A stretch of 22,079 bases of DNA from JBBPYR01 sp038199755 (GCA_038199755.1 JBBPYR010000295.1:1-22079); one strand, 5' to 3'. Counted from the first letter of the stretch, positions 8,176 to 15,277 are shown. Program-made: numbers and translations. Notes: a model not told the origin generated them from the letters alone.

Positions 8176-8250
8176 TGTCAAGTCAAATGAAAATGTTACC
8201 GAGAAGTCGTTTTTGAAGACGGTTCCCTCAAATGAAAATGTTACTGACGC
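8176..8250. mobile_element. Solo IS21-like terminal fragment
   Basis: This segment, absent from repeat copy 1, begins TGTCAAG and contains the 17-mer TCAAATGAAAATGTTAC twice in direct orientation (8183-8199 and 8228-8244, 45 bp apart). A TGTCA-type tip followed by repeated GAAAATGT blocks is characteristic of the multiple terminal repeats of IS21-family elements. No istA or istB coding sequence is present, so this would be a leftover end. The identification rests on motif memory only. Confidence 0.45.
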
Positions 8251-8347
8251 CGACCTTCTCCTACAAAATATGGTACACTTGCCATAGCACTTGTACACAT
8301 CCTCTATCATCCTCTTTCGACACTTTTGTATGGAAAGGAGCTCTTTC

Positions 8348-8506
8348 TTGTCAACAGTCGATAACACTCGTGAGTCTGCTGACCAGACAATTGAGCAGTT
8401 TGGCTACCAACCCGCGTTTAAGCGCGAACTCAAACGCTTTGCCTCGTTTGCCGTGGGCTTTAGCTTCATTAGCATGACAGCATATTGTTACTATCTACAG
8501 CAATAA
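8348..8506 (+). pseudogene. Amino-acid permease, 5' fragment
   Basis: N-terminus of an APC-superfamily amino-acid permease, interrupted by the recombinase element. The TTG at 8348 has an ideal GGAAAGGAG 7 nt upstream and yields MSTVDNTRESADQTIEQFGY, then FKRELKRFASFAVGFSFISM, the usual cytoplasmic N-terminus and start of TM1. After ISMT the permease sequence ends; the frame reads a few foreign residues and stops at 8506. The rest of the gene reappears at 12338-12971. Its leader is the 75-bp sequence duplicated at 1336-1410. Confidence 0.85.
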
Positions 8507-10541
8507 CTAGCCCATACTTCTGAATTGCTTGCCAGTCTGCTAAACAAATATCATAGGGGAACTCGTTTTCGCTGTTATCTCGGTGTCTTCGTAACCCCAT
8601 TTCTGAGGCAATAGTACGAATACCTACCCATGACCTGATAGGCAAGAGTTCAAGAAGCTGCCGCCGTGTGCTGGTACTGTAGTACTCTCGTAACATCTCC
8701 CGTTCTTCATCTGTCCATGTAACGGACGGATTGCCCTCAACGCGCATAGCAATAATTTCGTCTTTTCCCCACTGGCTGTCACGCCACGCTATGACCAGTT
8801 TCCACAAACGCGGGCTTATGGTTTCAAGGGTAACACTGAGGGTAAAGGTGTCTACCACATCAATGAGTTCCCCAACGCTATAAATTTCCCGTACCCTATC
8901 CCCAAGTTGGCGTAAGAGGTCGAGGTACTCTATCATCTGTGCCGCGTAAGTGTCGGGTTTTCCCCCTCGCAACTTTTCAAGCCGTTTTTCCTGGCGCGTT
9001 TTCTCTACCGTGAATTTTGCTATCTCATCTTTGAGAAATTTTACCAGTTTTTTCAAGGCTGCATCCTGCACCTCTTGTTCTTCTTCCTCGTCATCTTCCC
9101 CTTCTTGCACAATGGTCAAGCGTTTCAAAAGTTTAGCTATTTTTCGCTCACACGCTGCTATTTGCTCAGTAGCTTCTTTTATGTCTTCCTCTTTGTTCCC
9201 TTGCGCGGTTTCTTCTGTTTTTGCAAAGTCGGTAAAATCTTCGGTTTCCCATAAATGGCGCATTAGTTGTTGCCAGTACACGCTGTCAACGGTTTCTGTT
9301 GCAAGCATGTATGTGGGGCCTCCTGAATAGCCGTTTTTGCGTACTCTGAGGGCATAGAGGTACTTGCCTGTGCGGAAACTTTTCGCGTTGTACTGCGGTT
9401 GCACTCGAACAGTTAAAGCAGGATCGGCTGCTTCAATAACTTTTTTGAGCATAGCGGGGTTTGGTGGGCTATTGAGTTGGTTATATCTGCGTGGTCGTTG
9501 CCCTATGGTTTCCGTGTTCTTACTTCCGTCTATGTTGTACGGGCTTCGTTGCCGGAACACATGCCAGAATAGTTCTTCCTGTCTGTCAAGGGGTATAATA
9601 GCTTCATGGTTAATAATAGGTGTGCCTGTCTCGTCGCACAAAATGACATTACCGTACACCCACCAACCAATATAGACAGGATTACAAAGCATCTTTGCCA
9701 TTGTAGTTAAACCCATTGTATAGCCTCCTGGTACTTTTTTCATTTTCACCTTTGCGATAATTTCCTCATCGACCCAATCCTCAAAGTCGGGAAACATGTA
9801 GGGTCTGGCATCAAGTTCCCGATGAAGTGCCATAAGACCATCATTGAGTTCGCGGTATCGTTCAAACATCCGCAAGATAATCGGTTCCCAAGGTGTGTAA
9901 AGAACAAACTTGCGAAAGCTGGGACTTCTCTTGTCACGGTTAGGGATGTATCCTGGGGGGAGATTTCCTCCTGCCCAACGGCCTGTTGTGCCTAAGTAGT
10001 CTTTGGCTCCGATCATGCGTTTGTAGACCTGATATTCAAGATATTCCCATGCCTGAATGCACTTGTCGCGGAATAACTTAATACAATACGGATCTGAAAA
10101 GTCATAGACCATTTCAGGCGTGACCACAACAACGTGATACTTCTCGCAAATCTCCATGAATTTTGAATACTCAGTACCCCATTTATCGCGGAAGAGTCGG
10201 TCAACATTGACTGCGATCACGGCGCGTACTTCACCGTTAATAATCCACGCAAGCATCTGCTTGAACGCTGGACGATCTTCCATCCGTAGCCTTCCTGAAA
10301 GAGCCATGTCTTCTTTGGGGTGCCTAATTTGCTTTGGTTTCCATTCTAACCGTTGTGCTAGTTCCCACAACTCTCCGTCTTCCTTTATTTGAAGCTCTGC
10401 GCTGACGTTGTATTTTTGGATGGTCGTTGACACTCGTGGGTAGAGGCAACAGTCCCACTCCGTCGGGAGCTTGGGGAGCGGCCCCCGCATCATGCCTGTC
10501 TGTGGTTTCTTGTCCTCTGGCTGCTGATATTTGTGTACCAT
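8469..10541 (-). CDS. Large serine recombinase (integrase)
   Basis: A 690-aa large serine recombinase that should cut and rejoin att sites through a 5'-phosphoserine intermediate. The catalytic Ser38 sits in YPRVST (Y34, R36, S38). Further resolvase signatures are AVIAVNVDRLFRD and the ERP-like RMEDRPAF segment. A recombinase domain (LPPGYIPN ... MLCNPVYIGWW) follows, then an unusually acidic coiled-coil (EGEDDEEEEQE) and a C-terminal Myb/HTH-like domain (VTWTDEEREMLREYY ... TIASEMGLRRHR). Cysteines of the usual zinc ribbon are missing. The ATG at 10541 has a consensus AGGAGG 7 nt upstream; a GTG at 10625 would add 28 residues without support. The last four codons and stop lie in permease DNA, so the gene crosses the element-target junction. 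Confidence 0.9.
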   Translation of the reverse strand: MVHKYQQPEDKKPQTGMMRGPLPKLPTEWDCCLYPRVSTTIQKYNVSAELQIKEDGELWELAQRLEWKPKQIRHPKEDMALSGRLRMEDRPAFKQMLAWIINGEVRAVIAVNVDRLFRDKWGTEYSKFMEICEKYHVVVVTPEMVYDFSDPYCIKLFRDKCIQAWEYLEYQVYKRMIGAKDYLGTTGRWAGGNLPPGYIPNRDKRSPSFRKFVLYTPWEPIILRMFERYRELNDGLMALHRELDARPYMFPDFEDWVDEEIIAKVKMKKVPGGYTMGLTTMAKMLCNPVYIGWWVYGNVILCDETGTPIINHEAIIPLDRQEELFWHVFRQRSPYNIDGSKNTETIGQRPRRYNQLNSPPNPAMLKKVIEAADPALTVRVQPQYNAKSFRTGKYLYALRVRKNGYSGGPTYMLATETVDSVYWQQLMRHLWETEDFTDFAKTEETAQGNKEEDIKEATEQIAACERKIAKLLKRLTIVQEGEDDEEEEQEVQDAALKKLVKFLKDEIAKFTVEKTRQEKRLEKLRGGKPDTYAAQMIEYLDLLRQLGDRVREIYSVGELIDVVDTFTLSVTLETISPRLWKLVIAWRDSQWGKDEIIAMRVEGNPSVTWTDEEREMLREYYSTSTRRQLLELLPIRSWVGIRTIASEMGLRRHRDNSENEFPYDICLADWQAIQKYGLVIAVDSNNMLSC

Positions 10542-10683
10542 GTCTTTCCTCCTGGATTCGTTTTGCTGCAATCTGGAATAGTCGGCAAGCTCGTGTCTGA
10601 TATTCTTGCGGCAACATGCGTTCACCCTTTCAGTTGCAGAGAGGCAACGTAATATGGAAAAGACAGGGTATCCGTGATCTCAA

Positions 10684-10721
10684 TGTCTAACTCCATTTCT
10701 TACTGAGGCATGAGTTAGACA
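10684..10721. repeat. Inverted repeat upstream of the recombinase gene
   Basis: Perfect 10-bp arms TGTCTAACTC (10684-10693) and GAGTTAGACA (10712-10721) with an 18-nt loop. A second related copy of the arm, CTAACTCATGC, occurs at 10788-10798, inverted relative to 10709-10719. The site lies about 145 bp upstream of the recombinase start, in the 304-bp gap 10542-10845 that otherwise holds no gene; it may regulate the recombinase or terminate the upstream operon. Confidence 0.5.
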
Positions 10722-10845
10722 GCCGTAGAAACCCAAACCATTTCCTTGTTATCAGGAGAATGGTATAATGAGGGTAATCGCTTCATGCTAACTCATGCGA
10801 GACAGAATGTTCCATATCAAACAAATTTTCTAAAATGAAGCACTA

Positions 10846-11375
10846 CTATTGCCAGCTAAATCCGTTTGCGGTTTGAAACAGTACTATATATCCTGATTCC
10901 CCTTCAACAGTTACAATCAGGTCAATTTTGTGGTCATTGTTCATGTCGCGGAAGGAAACCGTCACAATGCGGTTACTGTTTCCATCGCTAACCATCTGCG
11001 CCGCCTGATAAATACGCGACTTTTCAGGATGATTATCGGGGGTCTCAATAATGGTGATATGGCCATAGTCGTCAAAACCAATGAACCGCTCATTTACATC
11101 ATTAATAGTTGCATCGGCTTCCGAGACATGGGAATTGCCATAGTTCCAATGATCTGCGATATTCTGAGATATGGGAACAATGACAAATGTCCAAAGACAA
11201 ACAACACCCAACACCATGACCGATCCACAACCAAGAGGGGTAGCCAATGGGTCTGCTTTGGTTGCTTCTGCACTGGTAGCTGTGTTGTTCTGCACGGCTG
11301 ATCTTGCGTATAGGATGCTCGTCTCGGCGTAGTATTGGGCTGTTCTTGCTGCTCAACAGTGTGGTAGCGACTCAT
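10846..11375 (-). pseudogene. Frameshifted membrane-anchored FG-GAP/VCBS-like protein
   Basis: Two overlapping frames make one protein. The 5' part starts at 11375 with Shine-Dalgarno AGGGAGAG and an ATGA overlap with the upstream gene (MSRYHTVEQQEQPNTTPRRA, then QKQPKQTHWLPLLVV). The 3' part, in another frame, continues GCGSVMVLGVVCLWTFVIVP (one membrane helix) and ends in a soluble domain with the calcium-loop-like DMNNDHKIDLIVTVEG seen in FG-GAP/VCBS repeats. Frames switch near 11221-11232. Restoring one extra copy of the 7-mer GGTTGTG there would fuse them smoothly as WLPLLVVGCGSVMVLG. The 3' part alone (149 aa from a GTG at 11295) could still be translated. A sequencing error is the alternative. 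Confidence 0.6.
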
Positions 11376-11581
11376 ACCATCTCTCCCTTTATAGTTCTGA
11401 TCGCTTTTTCTGCTGTCAACAAACCTTGCTCAAATTCCTGTTGTACACGTTCGGTTGCCTGCACATCGGAATGACAGGGACAATCCTTATCCCAACAAAA
11501 GGGATTTTTCTCAGTGTGGTATTCATAGTCTATGAGGATAACAGGAATGAAGTTGTCTGCATAGTGAGTAATGCTCTCCAT
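11372..11581 (-). CDS. Small lineage-specific protein, 69 aa
   Basis: A 69-aa protein with the ATG at 11581, 7 nt after a strong AAGGAGG; an in-frame start at 11599 lacks such a site. Features: IDYEYHTEKNPFCWDKDCPC with three cysteines (C-W-D-K-D-C-P-C) that could bind a metal, then a helical C-terminus (VQQEFEQGLLTAEKAIRTI). I recall similar short proteins in Ktedonobacter-type genomes, but the function is unknown to me. Its stop overlaps the start of the next gene (ATGA), showing an operon with the FG-GAP-like gene. Confidence 0.75.
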   Translation of the reverse strand: MESITHYADNFIPVILIDYEYHTEKNPFCWDKDCPCHSDVQATERVQQEFEQGLLTAEKAIRTIKGEMV

Positions 11582-11673
11582 AGGAAACCTCCTTGACAAA
11601 GGGGTATCCCATGTGGCTTGATAACGACTAGGAATACCCTTGTACTACCAAATCGGGGAATTCTCACTTTTCA

Positions 11674-11700
11674 GACTCCCATATGACCAGTATGGGAGTC
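11674..11700. promoter_or_regulatory. Inverted repeat in a divergent intergenic region
   Basis: Perfect 10-bp arms GACTCCCATA (11674-11683) and TATGGGAGTC (11691-11700) around a 7-nt loop. It sits between the minus-strand operon starting at 11581 and the plus-strand HTH gene at 11868. A dimeric regulator, perhaps the excisionase-like protein itself, could bind it; alternatively it may form an RNA hairpin. Nearby TTGATAACGACT and TTGATAACAACGACT form loose direct repeats on both sides. Confidence 0.5.
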
Positions 11701-11816
11701 AAATTTATGCACTCCTTTCTCGCAATAGATTGATAACAACGACTCTAGATAATTGTAACCGCAAATGATGCGAAATGCAATAGTTATACACATTAATATT
11801 CAGTGTGATGTATTTA

Positions 11817-11846
11817 TTGACTCTTCACTTGTGATTGGGTTATAAT
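11817..11846 (+). promoter_or_regulatory. Sigma-70-type promoter for the excisionase-like gene
   Basis: TTGACT (11817-11822) and a consensus TATAAT (11841-11846) separated by 18 bp. The expected transcription start near 11853 leaves a leader of about 15 nt containing GAGGTGG before the ATG at 11868. Confidence 0.75.
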
Positions 11847-11867
11847 GCCGGAAAAACGAGGTGGAGC

Positions 11868-12056
11868 ATGGCAACCGAATGGCTCACCGTAGAAGATATC
11901 GCGGAAGAATTAAAAGTTCCTCTTGACACAGTGCGGGGATGGATCAGGCGCAAAGAGTTGAAAGCGTACCGTCCTGGGCGTGAATACCGCATCAAGCGTG
12001 AAGACCTTGATAAATTCATCAACGAGTCAGTGACTTTCAAAGATCAGGAGGAATAG
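11868..12056 (+). CDS. Excisionase-family HTH DNA-binding protein
   Basis: A 62-aa protein made almost wholly of a winged MerR-like helix-turn-helix of the excisionase (HTH_17) type: WLTVEDIAEELKVPLDTVRG, then WIRRKELKAYRPGREYRIKR. It binds DNA and may steer the neighbouring serine recombinase towards excision, as recombination directionality factors do; this pairing is inferred from location only. The ATG at 11868 follows GAGGTGGAGC; a start at 11835 would put the promoter's -10 box inside the gene, so it is rejected. The gene points away from the recombinase operon. Confidence 0.85.
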   Translation: MATEWLTVEDIAEELKVPLDTVRGWIRRKELKAYRPGREYRIKREDLDKFINESVTFKDQEE

Positions 12057-12099
12057 GTCAATTTTATGCATGTGGTATAGTGATATTAGAGTTCAATAG

Positions 12100-12298
12100 G
12101 CACAAGCAATACAGGTAGATTTAGAGCGTGTATTAAGAAAGCAGGATTTAACCATCATAAATCATGACACTAAAGACTCCGCCTAGCCCATCTTTTGTCC
12201 TAGGTGTGGCTTTAGACTAAACATATCGTTGCTGTCCTCAGTGTCCTGTTCAGTATTATACTGCTGGTGCAACTAGAGAGGAAAAGGTTGGCAACTAA
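12100..12298 (+). pseudogene. Decayed small zinc-ribbon protein
   Basis: A frame beginning about 12100 reads AIQVDLERVLRKQDLTIINH, DTKDSA, an in-frame TAG (12184-12186), then PIFCPRCGFRLN. A shift of frame near 12220-12230 continues with YRCCPQCPVQYYTAG and ends at the TAA at 12296-12298. Together these give a CxxC...CxxC zinc ribbon of about 65 aa with one stop and one frameshift. The start is not identifiable. It lies at the right end of the integrative element, downstream of the HTH gene. No family name can be given. Confidence 0.5.
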
Positions 12299-12337
12299 AT
12301 AGCTATATAATTTCCCCTAGAAGTATAATGGAGCCAG

Positions 12338-12971
12338 TTTCTTGATACCATCATACCCATCGGTATCTGGACATGGCCGCTCGTAGTCGTGGGTCAACTC
12401 TTCGTAGCCCTCGTGTTCGGTCATTGGCGATATCTTCCTCGTACTTGTCACCTTCTCCATCTTTGCCTGTGGCTTGGTGATCTTTATAACTGCGACGCGC
12501 CTCTCGTGGGCAATGGCGCGTGATAATCGTTTTCCAGCACATCGGCTTTTCAGCAGGGTGGGGCAACGCACCGGCACACCGGTCGCCTCAACTTTACTAT
12601 CGGGCATCCTATGTGAACTGGTGTTGGCGGTCTTCGCGGGGCTCGGCATCTTCGCCAATCAACCCAACACGCTCTTCAACCTGTTTGGCGCGGCTACACT
12701 GCTACCCGCCATTATCTATCTGGTAACGGTCGTCTTCTATATCACTGTGCGTAACAGGCTCCCCGGCACACAGGGTTTCAAGCTTGGCGTCTTCGAGTGG
12801 CCGATCATCATTCTGGCACTAGTCTGGCTCATCTTCGAGCTTGCCATCTTCCGCGATGCTTCGTTCGCAACCTCCTGGCTCTATACCATCGTCATGATCG
12901 CCATTGGCGTCCTTTACTTCATATGGATGCTCGTCAGACGACCAGAGGTGCTACAAACACCACCGCAGTAG
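12338..12971 (+). pseudogene. Amino-acid permease, 3' fragment with internal deletion
   Basis: Continuation of the permease begun at 8348. In one frame from about 12356 it reads PIGIWTWPLVVVGQLFVALV (TM2 region), then near 12420 the frame shifts and it continues IGDIFLVLVTFSIFACGLVI, TATRLSWAMARDNRFPAHRL and the last transmembrane helices, ending in RRPEVLQTPPQ. An APC permease of about 500 aa should have some 200 residues between VALVFG and IGDIFLV, so the middle is deleted as well. The stop codon TAG (12969-12971) lies in the end of the hairpin element that begins at 12968. The gene cannot make a working transporter. Confidence 0.8.
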
Positions 12972-13110
12972 GGGCGGGGGAGGACGAGGAGAAGGGCTGG
13001 GACCCTTGGGTCGCCCGTGTCGGAGAAAATGCATCCGGCAGGTTATGGTATCCCCGACATGGGCGACCCAAGGGTCCCATCCCCGCCTCGTCCACCACTC
13101 CTGCCCCTAC
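12968..13110. repeat. 143-bp imperfect inverted repeat with GTAGGGGC ends
   Basis: Begins GTAGGGGC and ends GCCCCTAC. Arms of about 55 bp pair imperfectly; the best block is TGGGACCCTTGGGTCGCCC, matched exactly on the other arm. The unpaired centre is about 30 bp around 13025-13055. It fills the whole gap between two convergent genes and can fold as a terminator in both directions, yet its shape and its shared ends with 15278-15364 suggest a dispersed MITE-like palindromic family. No target-site duplication is visible. Confidence 0.8.
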
Positions 13111-14183
13111 TAGGTTCTTTTGCTGGTCATCAACACTTGTAGAAGGACTTGATAGGCTGGTTTCGGGTGATAATCTTCATCGAAGATCAGGGGTTCATCG
13201 GCGTTTCCGGTAGCGGAAGGTATCCAGGTATAGCGGTCGGTGAAGCCCCACATCACAAAAGCCTCGCAGGGAGAGAGCGAGAGGCAAAGAGCAAGCACAT
13301 CATGATACAGTTGGGCTTGCGCCTGTAAGCGTTGCGCTGGAGGGCGTGGGTCCTTCTGCATCTGCACATCCATTTCTGTAATCGCCACTTTTAACCCTAG
13401 TGCGGCTAAACGTTGCACATTCGCCGTGATATCAGCCATTGATGGTGGACTCACAATCGTGCTATGCATCTGTAATCCGACACCATAGATGGGCACACCG
13501 CGCTGCACCATTCCCTTTACTAACTGATACACGCCATCCGACTTGACGCCCAGACCCTCGGCATAGTCATTATAAAACAGATGCGCCTGAGGATTCGCCT
13601 CGTGCGCCCAGCGAAACGCCAAATCAAGATACTCAGGCCCAATAATCTTTTCCCACAGCGATTTGCGCAACGTGCCATTCGTGTCAATTGCCTCATTCAC
13701 GACATCCCAAATATTCACCTGGCCGCGATAATGCGCGACAACGGTCGTGATATGCTCCTTCATAATTGCTAGCAGTTGTGTGCGCGAAAACGTGCCATGC
13801 GTTATCCAATCCGGTAACGCACGATGCCAGATCAAATTATGTCCACGCACCTGCATGTTATGGGCGCGAGCAAACGCAACCAGTGCATCGCCCTGGGCAA
13901 ACGTAAACACACCTGGCTGCGGATTCGTAGCATCAAACTTCATCGCGTTTTCCGGCGTCACAGTGTTAAACTCACGCCCCAGAACGGTTGCATATTGCTT
14001 GTCATGCTGAAGCGCATCAACATTGACCGCGGTACCAAACATGAAATGACGCGCTTGTGCCAGCGAACGCAAGGTAACGATGGGCGTTATTTTGCTGCTT
14101 TGCGTTTGCACAACATTACAAGCGGTGATGCAAACGAGACAAAGCACGATCAGAACTAGCTGTAAGTTATATTTGGTAGGCAT
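13110..14183 (-). CDS. GH10 endo-1,4-beta-xylanase, lipoprotein
   Basis: A 357-aa glycoside hydrolase family 10 enzyme that cleaves internal beta-1,4-xylosidic bonds of xylan with retention of configuration. The acid/base is E164 in WDVVNEA and the nucleophile is E270 in ITEMDVQ; substrate-side signatures are TPENAMKF (76-83) and RGHNLIWH (113-120). A signal peptide ends in a lipobox (L-V-C-I-T-A-C22), so it is probably anchored outside the cell membrane. No carbohydrate-binding module is present. The C-terminus is close to normal (KPAYQVLLQVL), but the stop codon TAG spans the edge of the hairpin element ending at 13110. Confidence 0.95.
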   Translation of the reverse strand: MPTKYNLQLVLIVLCLVCITACNVVQTQSSKITPIVTLRSLAQARHFMFGTAVNVDALQHDKQYATVLGREFNTVTPENAMKFDATNPQPGVFTFAQGDALVAFARAHNMQVRGHNLIWHRALPDWITHGTFSRTQLLAIMKEHITTVVAHYRGQVNIWDVVNEAIDTNGTLRKSLWEKIIGPEYLDLAFRWAHEANPQAHLFYNDYAEGLGVKSDGVYQLVKGMVQRGVPIYGVGLQMHSTIVSPPSMADITANVQRLAALGLKVAITEMDVQMQKDPRPPAQRLQAQAQLYHDVLALCLSLSPCEAFVMWGFTDRYTWIPSATGNADEPLIFDEDYHPKPAYQVLLQVLMTSKRT

Positions 14184-14388
14184 AGTTATAGCATATCACT
14201 CAATATACAAATTATGACAACCGCATGCGACTGCCACGAGGCAAAGGGTAGTACCTTTGAGTACCTTTGGCAAAACCTAACAATTATGAAACCACAAGTG
14301 CATCTCATGCGTGATGTATAGGGAATACTTTCTTACTAAAGATAATCGGATATCTATAAACACAAATAAAGGGAGGATGAGAAAGCGT

Positions 14389-15219
14389 ATGCCAAACTTA
14401 CTAGGATTTAGCCGTTCACAAAAGGATCAGGCCGATGAGCTAACTACTACCGCCCAGAATGCGGCTGCGAGCACCTATGCCAATGCGAAGGATGTAGCCG
14501 CAACGACCTATGCCAATGCAAAAGACACCACACTCAATAATTATGCCAAGGCGAAGGATGCCGCCAAAGACGCTATTAGCACAACCAAAGGTGTTGTCGC
14601 CGATACATACGGCACCGTACAAGACAATGTTCAGGGTAGTGTAAGCAAGGCACAAGATGTACTGGCAACCGGCGTTACACTTGCTCAAGGGCTTGTCAAA
14701 ACTAATAGCAAACAAGCCAGCAAGAACCTCAAGCAGATACAAAAACAGGTGAGCAATGTCCAGGACAGTGTTCAGTCGAATGTTCAATCCGGTCTCTCAC
14801 AGGCGCAAAGCGTCGTTCAAAGCAGTCTTGACACTGCTCAGGACGCCATTGCTAAAAACAGCAAACAAACAGCCAAGAATCTGAAAAAGGCCCAGAAAAA
14901 TCTGAAAAAAGCACAAGGTGTCGCACAGGATAGCATTCAAGATACATTAGCAAATGTGCAGGATGCTACACGTAAAAGCCAGAAGCAGATGGCCAAGAGC
15001 CTCTCGCAAGCGGCATCCAATGTGTCTGATCTACGAGGCAACATGCAGGATCAGTACGAAGCCCGCGTACGCAAGCAGAAACGCGCTACGGCACTCTTCC
15101 GTGGGGGCTTAGTGGTCGGTCTTGTGCTCGCACTGCTCTATACGCCCTACCCTGGCACACAAGTGCGCGCATGGCTCGTCAGCCAGTGGGAAACCAATCG
15201 CACACGGCTTGGCCTATAA
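14389..15219 (+). CDS. LEA-like repeat protein with C-terminal membrane anchor
   Basis: A 276-aa protein of repeated Ala/Lys/Asp/Gln-rich amphipathic segments (TYANAKDVAATTYANAKDTT, NYAKAKDAAKDA, SKQASKNLKQIQKQV and similar), recalling group 3 LEA or apolipoprotein-type 11-residue helical repeats. One transmembrane helix lies near the C-terminus (FRGGLVVGLVLALLYTPY). It probably forms a long helix or unfolded rod tethered to the membrane, perhaps in stress or desiccation tolerance; this is inference. The start at 14389 is placed 12 nt after GGGAGG (14371-14376); the ATG at 14377 abuts that site and an upstream start at 14311 lacks one. Confidence 0.75.
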   Translation: MPNLLGFSRSQKDQADELTTTAQNAAASTYANAKDVAATTYANAKDTTLNNYAKAKDAAKDAISTTKGVVADTYGTVQDNVQGSVSKAQDVLATGVTLAQGLVKTNSKQASKNLKQIQKQVSNVQDSVQSNVQSGLSQAQSVVQSSLDTAQDAIAKNSKQTAKNLKKAQKNLKKAQGVAQDSIQDTLANVQDATRKSQKQMAKSLSQAASNVSDLRGNMQDQYEARVRKQKRATALFRGGLVVGLVLALLYTPYPGTQVRAWLVSQWETNRTRLGL

Positions 15220-15277
15220 CGCACAATTCACCACTGATGCTGGTTAATAAATGAACCTGGTAACGGTGGAAACCCAT

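Larger units (their letters stand above)
8112..8330 (+). repeat. Direct repeat copy 2: hairpin plus permease leader
   Basis: The second copy of the compound repeat seen at 1267-1410: matching TGAACG edge, hairpin (8119-8166), then 75 bases (8256-8330) identical to 1336-1410. It differs by about 75 extra bases between hairpin and leader, containing an IS21-like end. This copy is in its native setting, since a GGAAAGGAG Shine-Dalgarno and the start of the amino-acid permease follow directly. The stretch 8035-8347 holds no gene. A separate 12-bp palindrome AACACTAGTGTT lies just upstream (8095-8106). Confidence 0.85.
8484..12355. mobile_element. Serine-recombinase integrative element in permease gene
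   Basis: About 3.8 kb separating the N-terminus of an amino-acid permease (ends near 8483) from the rest of it (resumes between about 12300 and 12355). Cargo: recombinase, two coupled small genes and an opposing excisionase-like gene with a decayed zinc-ribbon gene. The recombinase lies at the extreme left end, as integrases usually do. No phage structural, replication or conjugation gene is present. I could not define a core direct repeat at the two junctions, and roughly 15 permease codons seem missing or diverged there, so the limits are approximate. Confidence 0.75.

Noticed and set aside
8083..8367. Minus-strand 94-aa frame across the permease leader
   Set aside because: It spans the hairpin, the IS-like end and the 75-bp repeat, all non-coding, and has no ribosome-binding site.
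10324..10617. Minus-strand 97-aa frame overlapping the recombinase N-terminus
   Set aside because: It is another frame of the recombinase coding region; the recombinase has the better start and motifs.
10742..10775. Plus-strand promoter at GTATAATG near 10764
   Set aside because: The only TTG-type -35 candidate is about 12 bp away, too close, and no plus-strand gene follows.
12317..12658. Minus-strand frames opposite the permease 3' fragment
   Set aside because: The plus strand clearly encodes permease transmembrane helices, so these are shadows.
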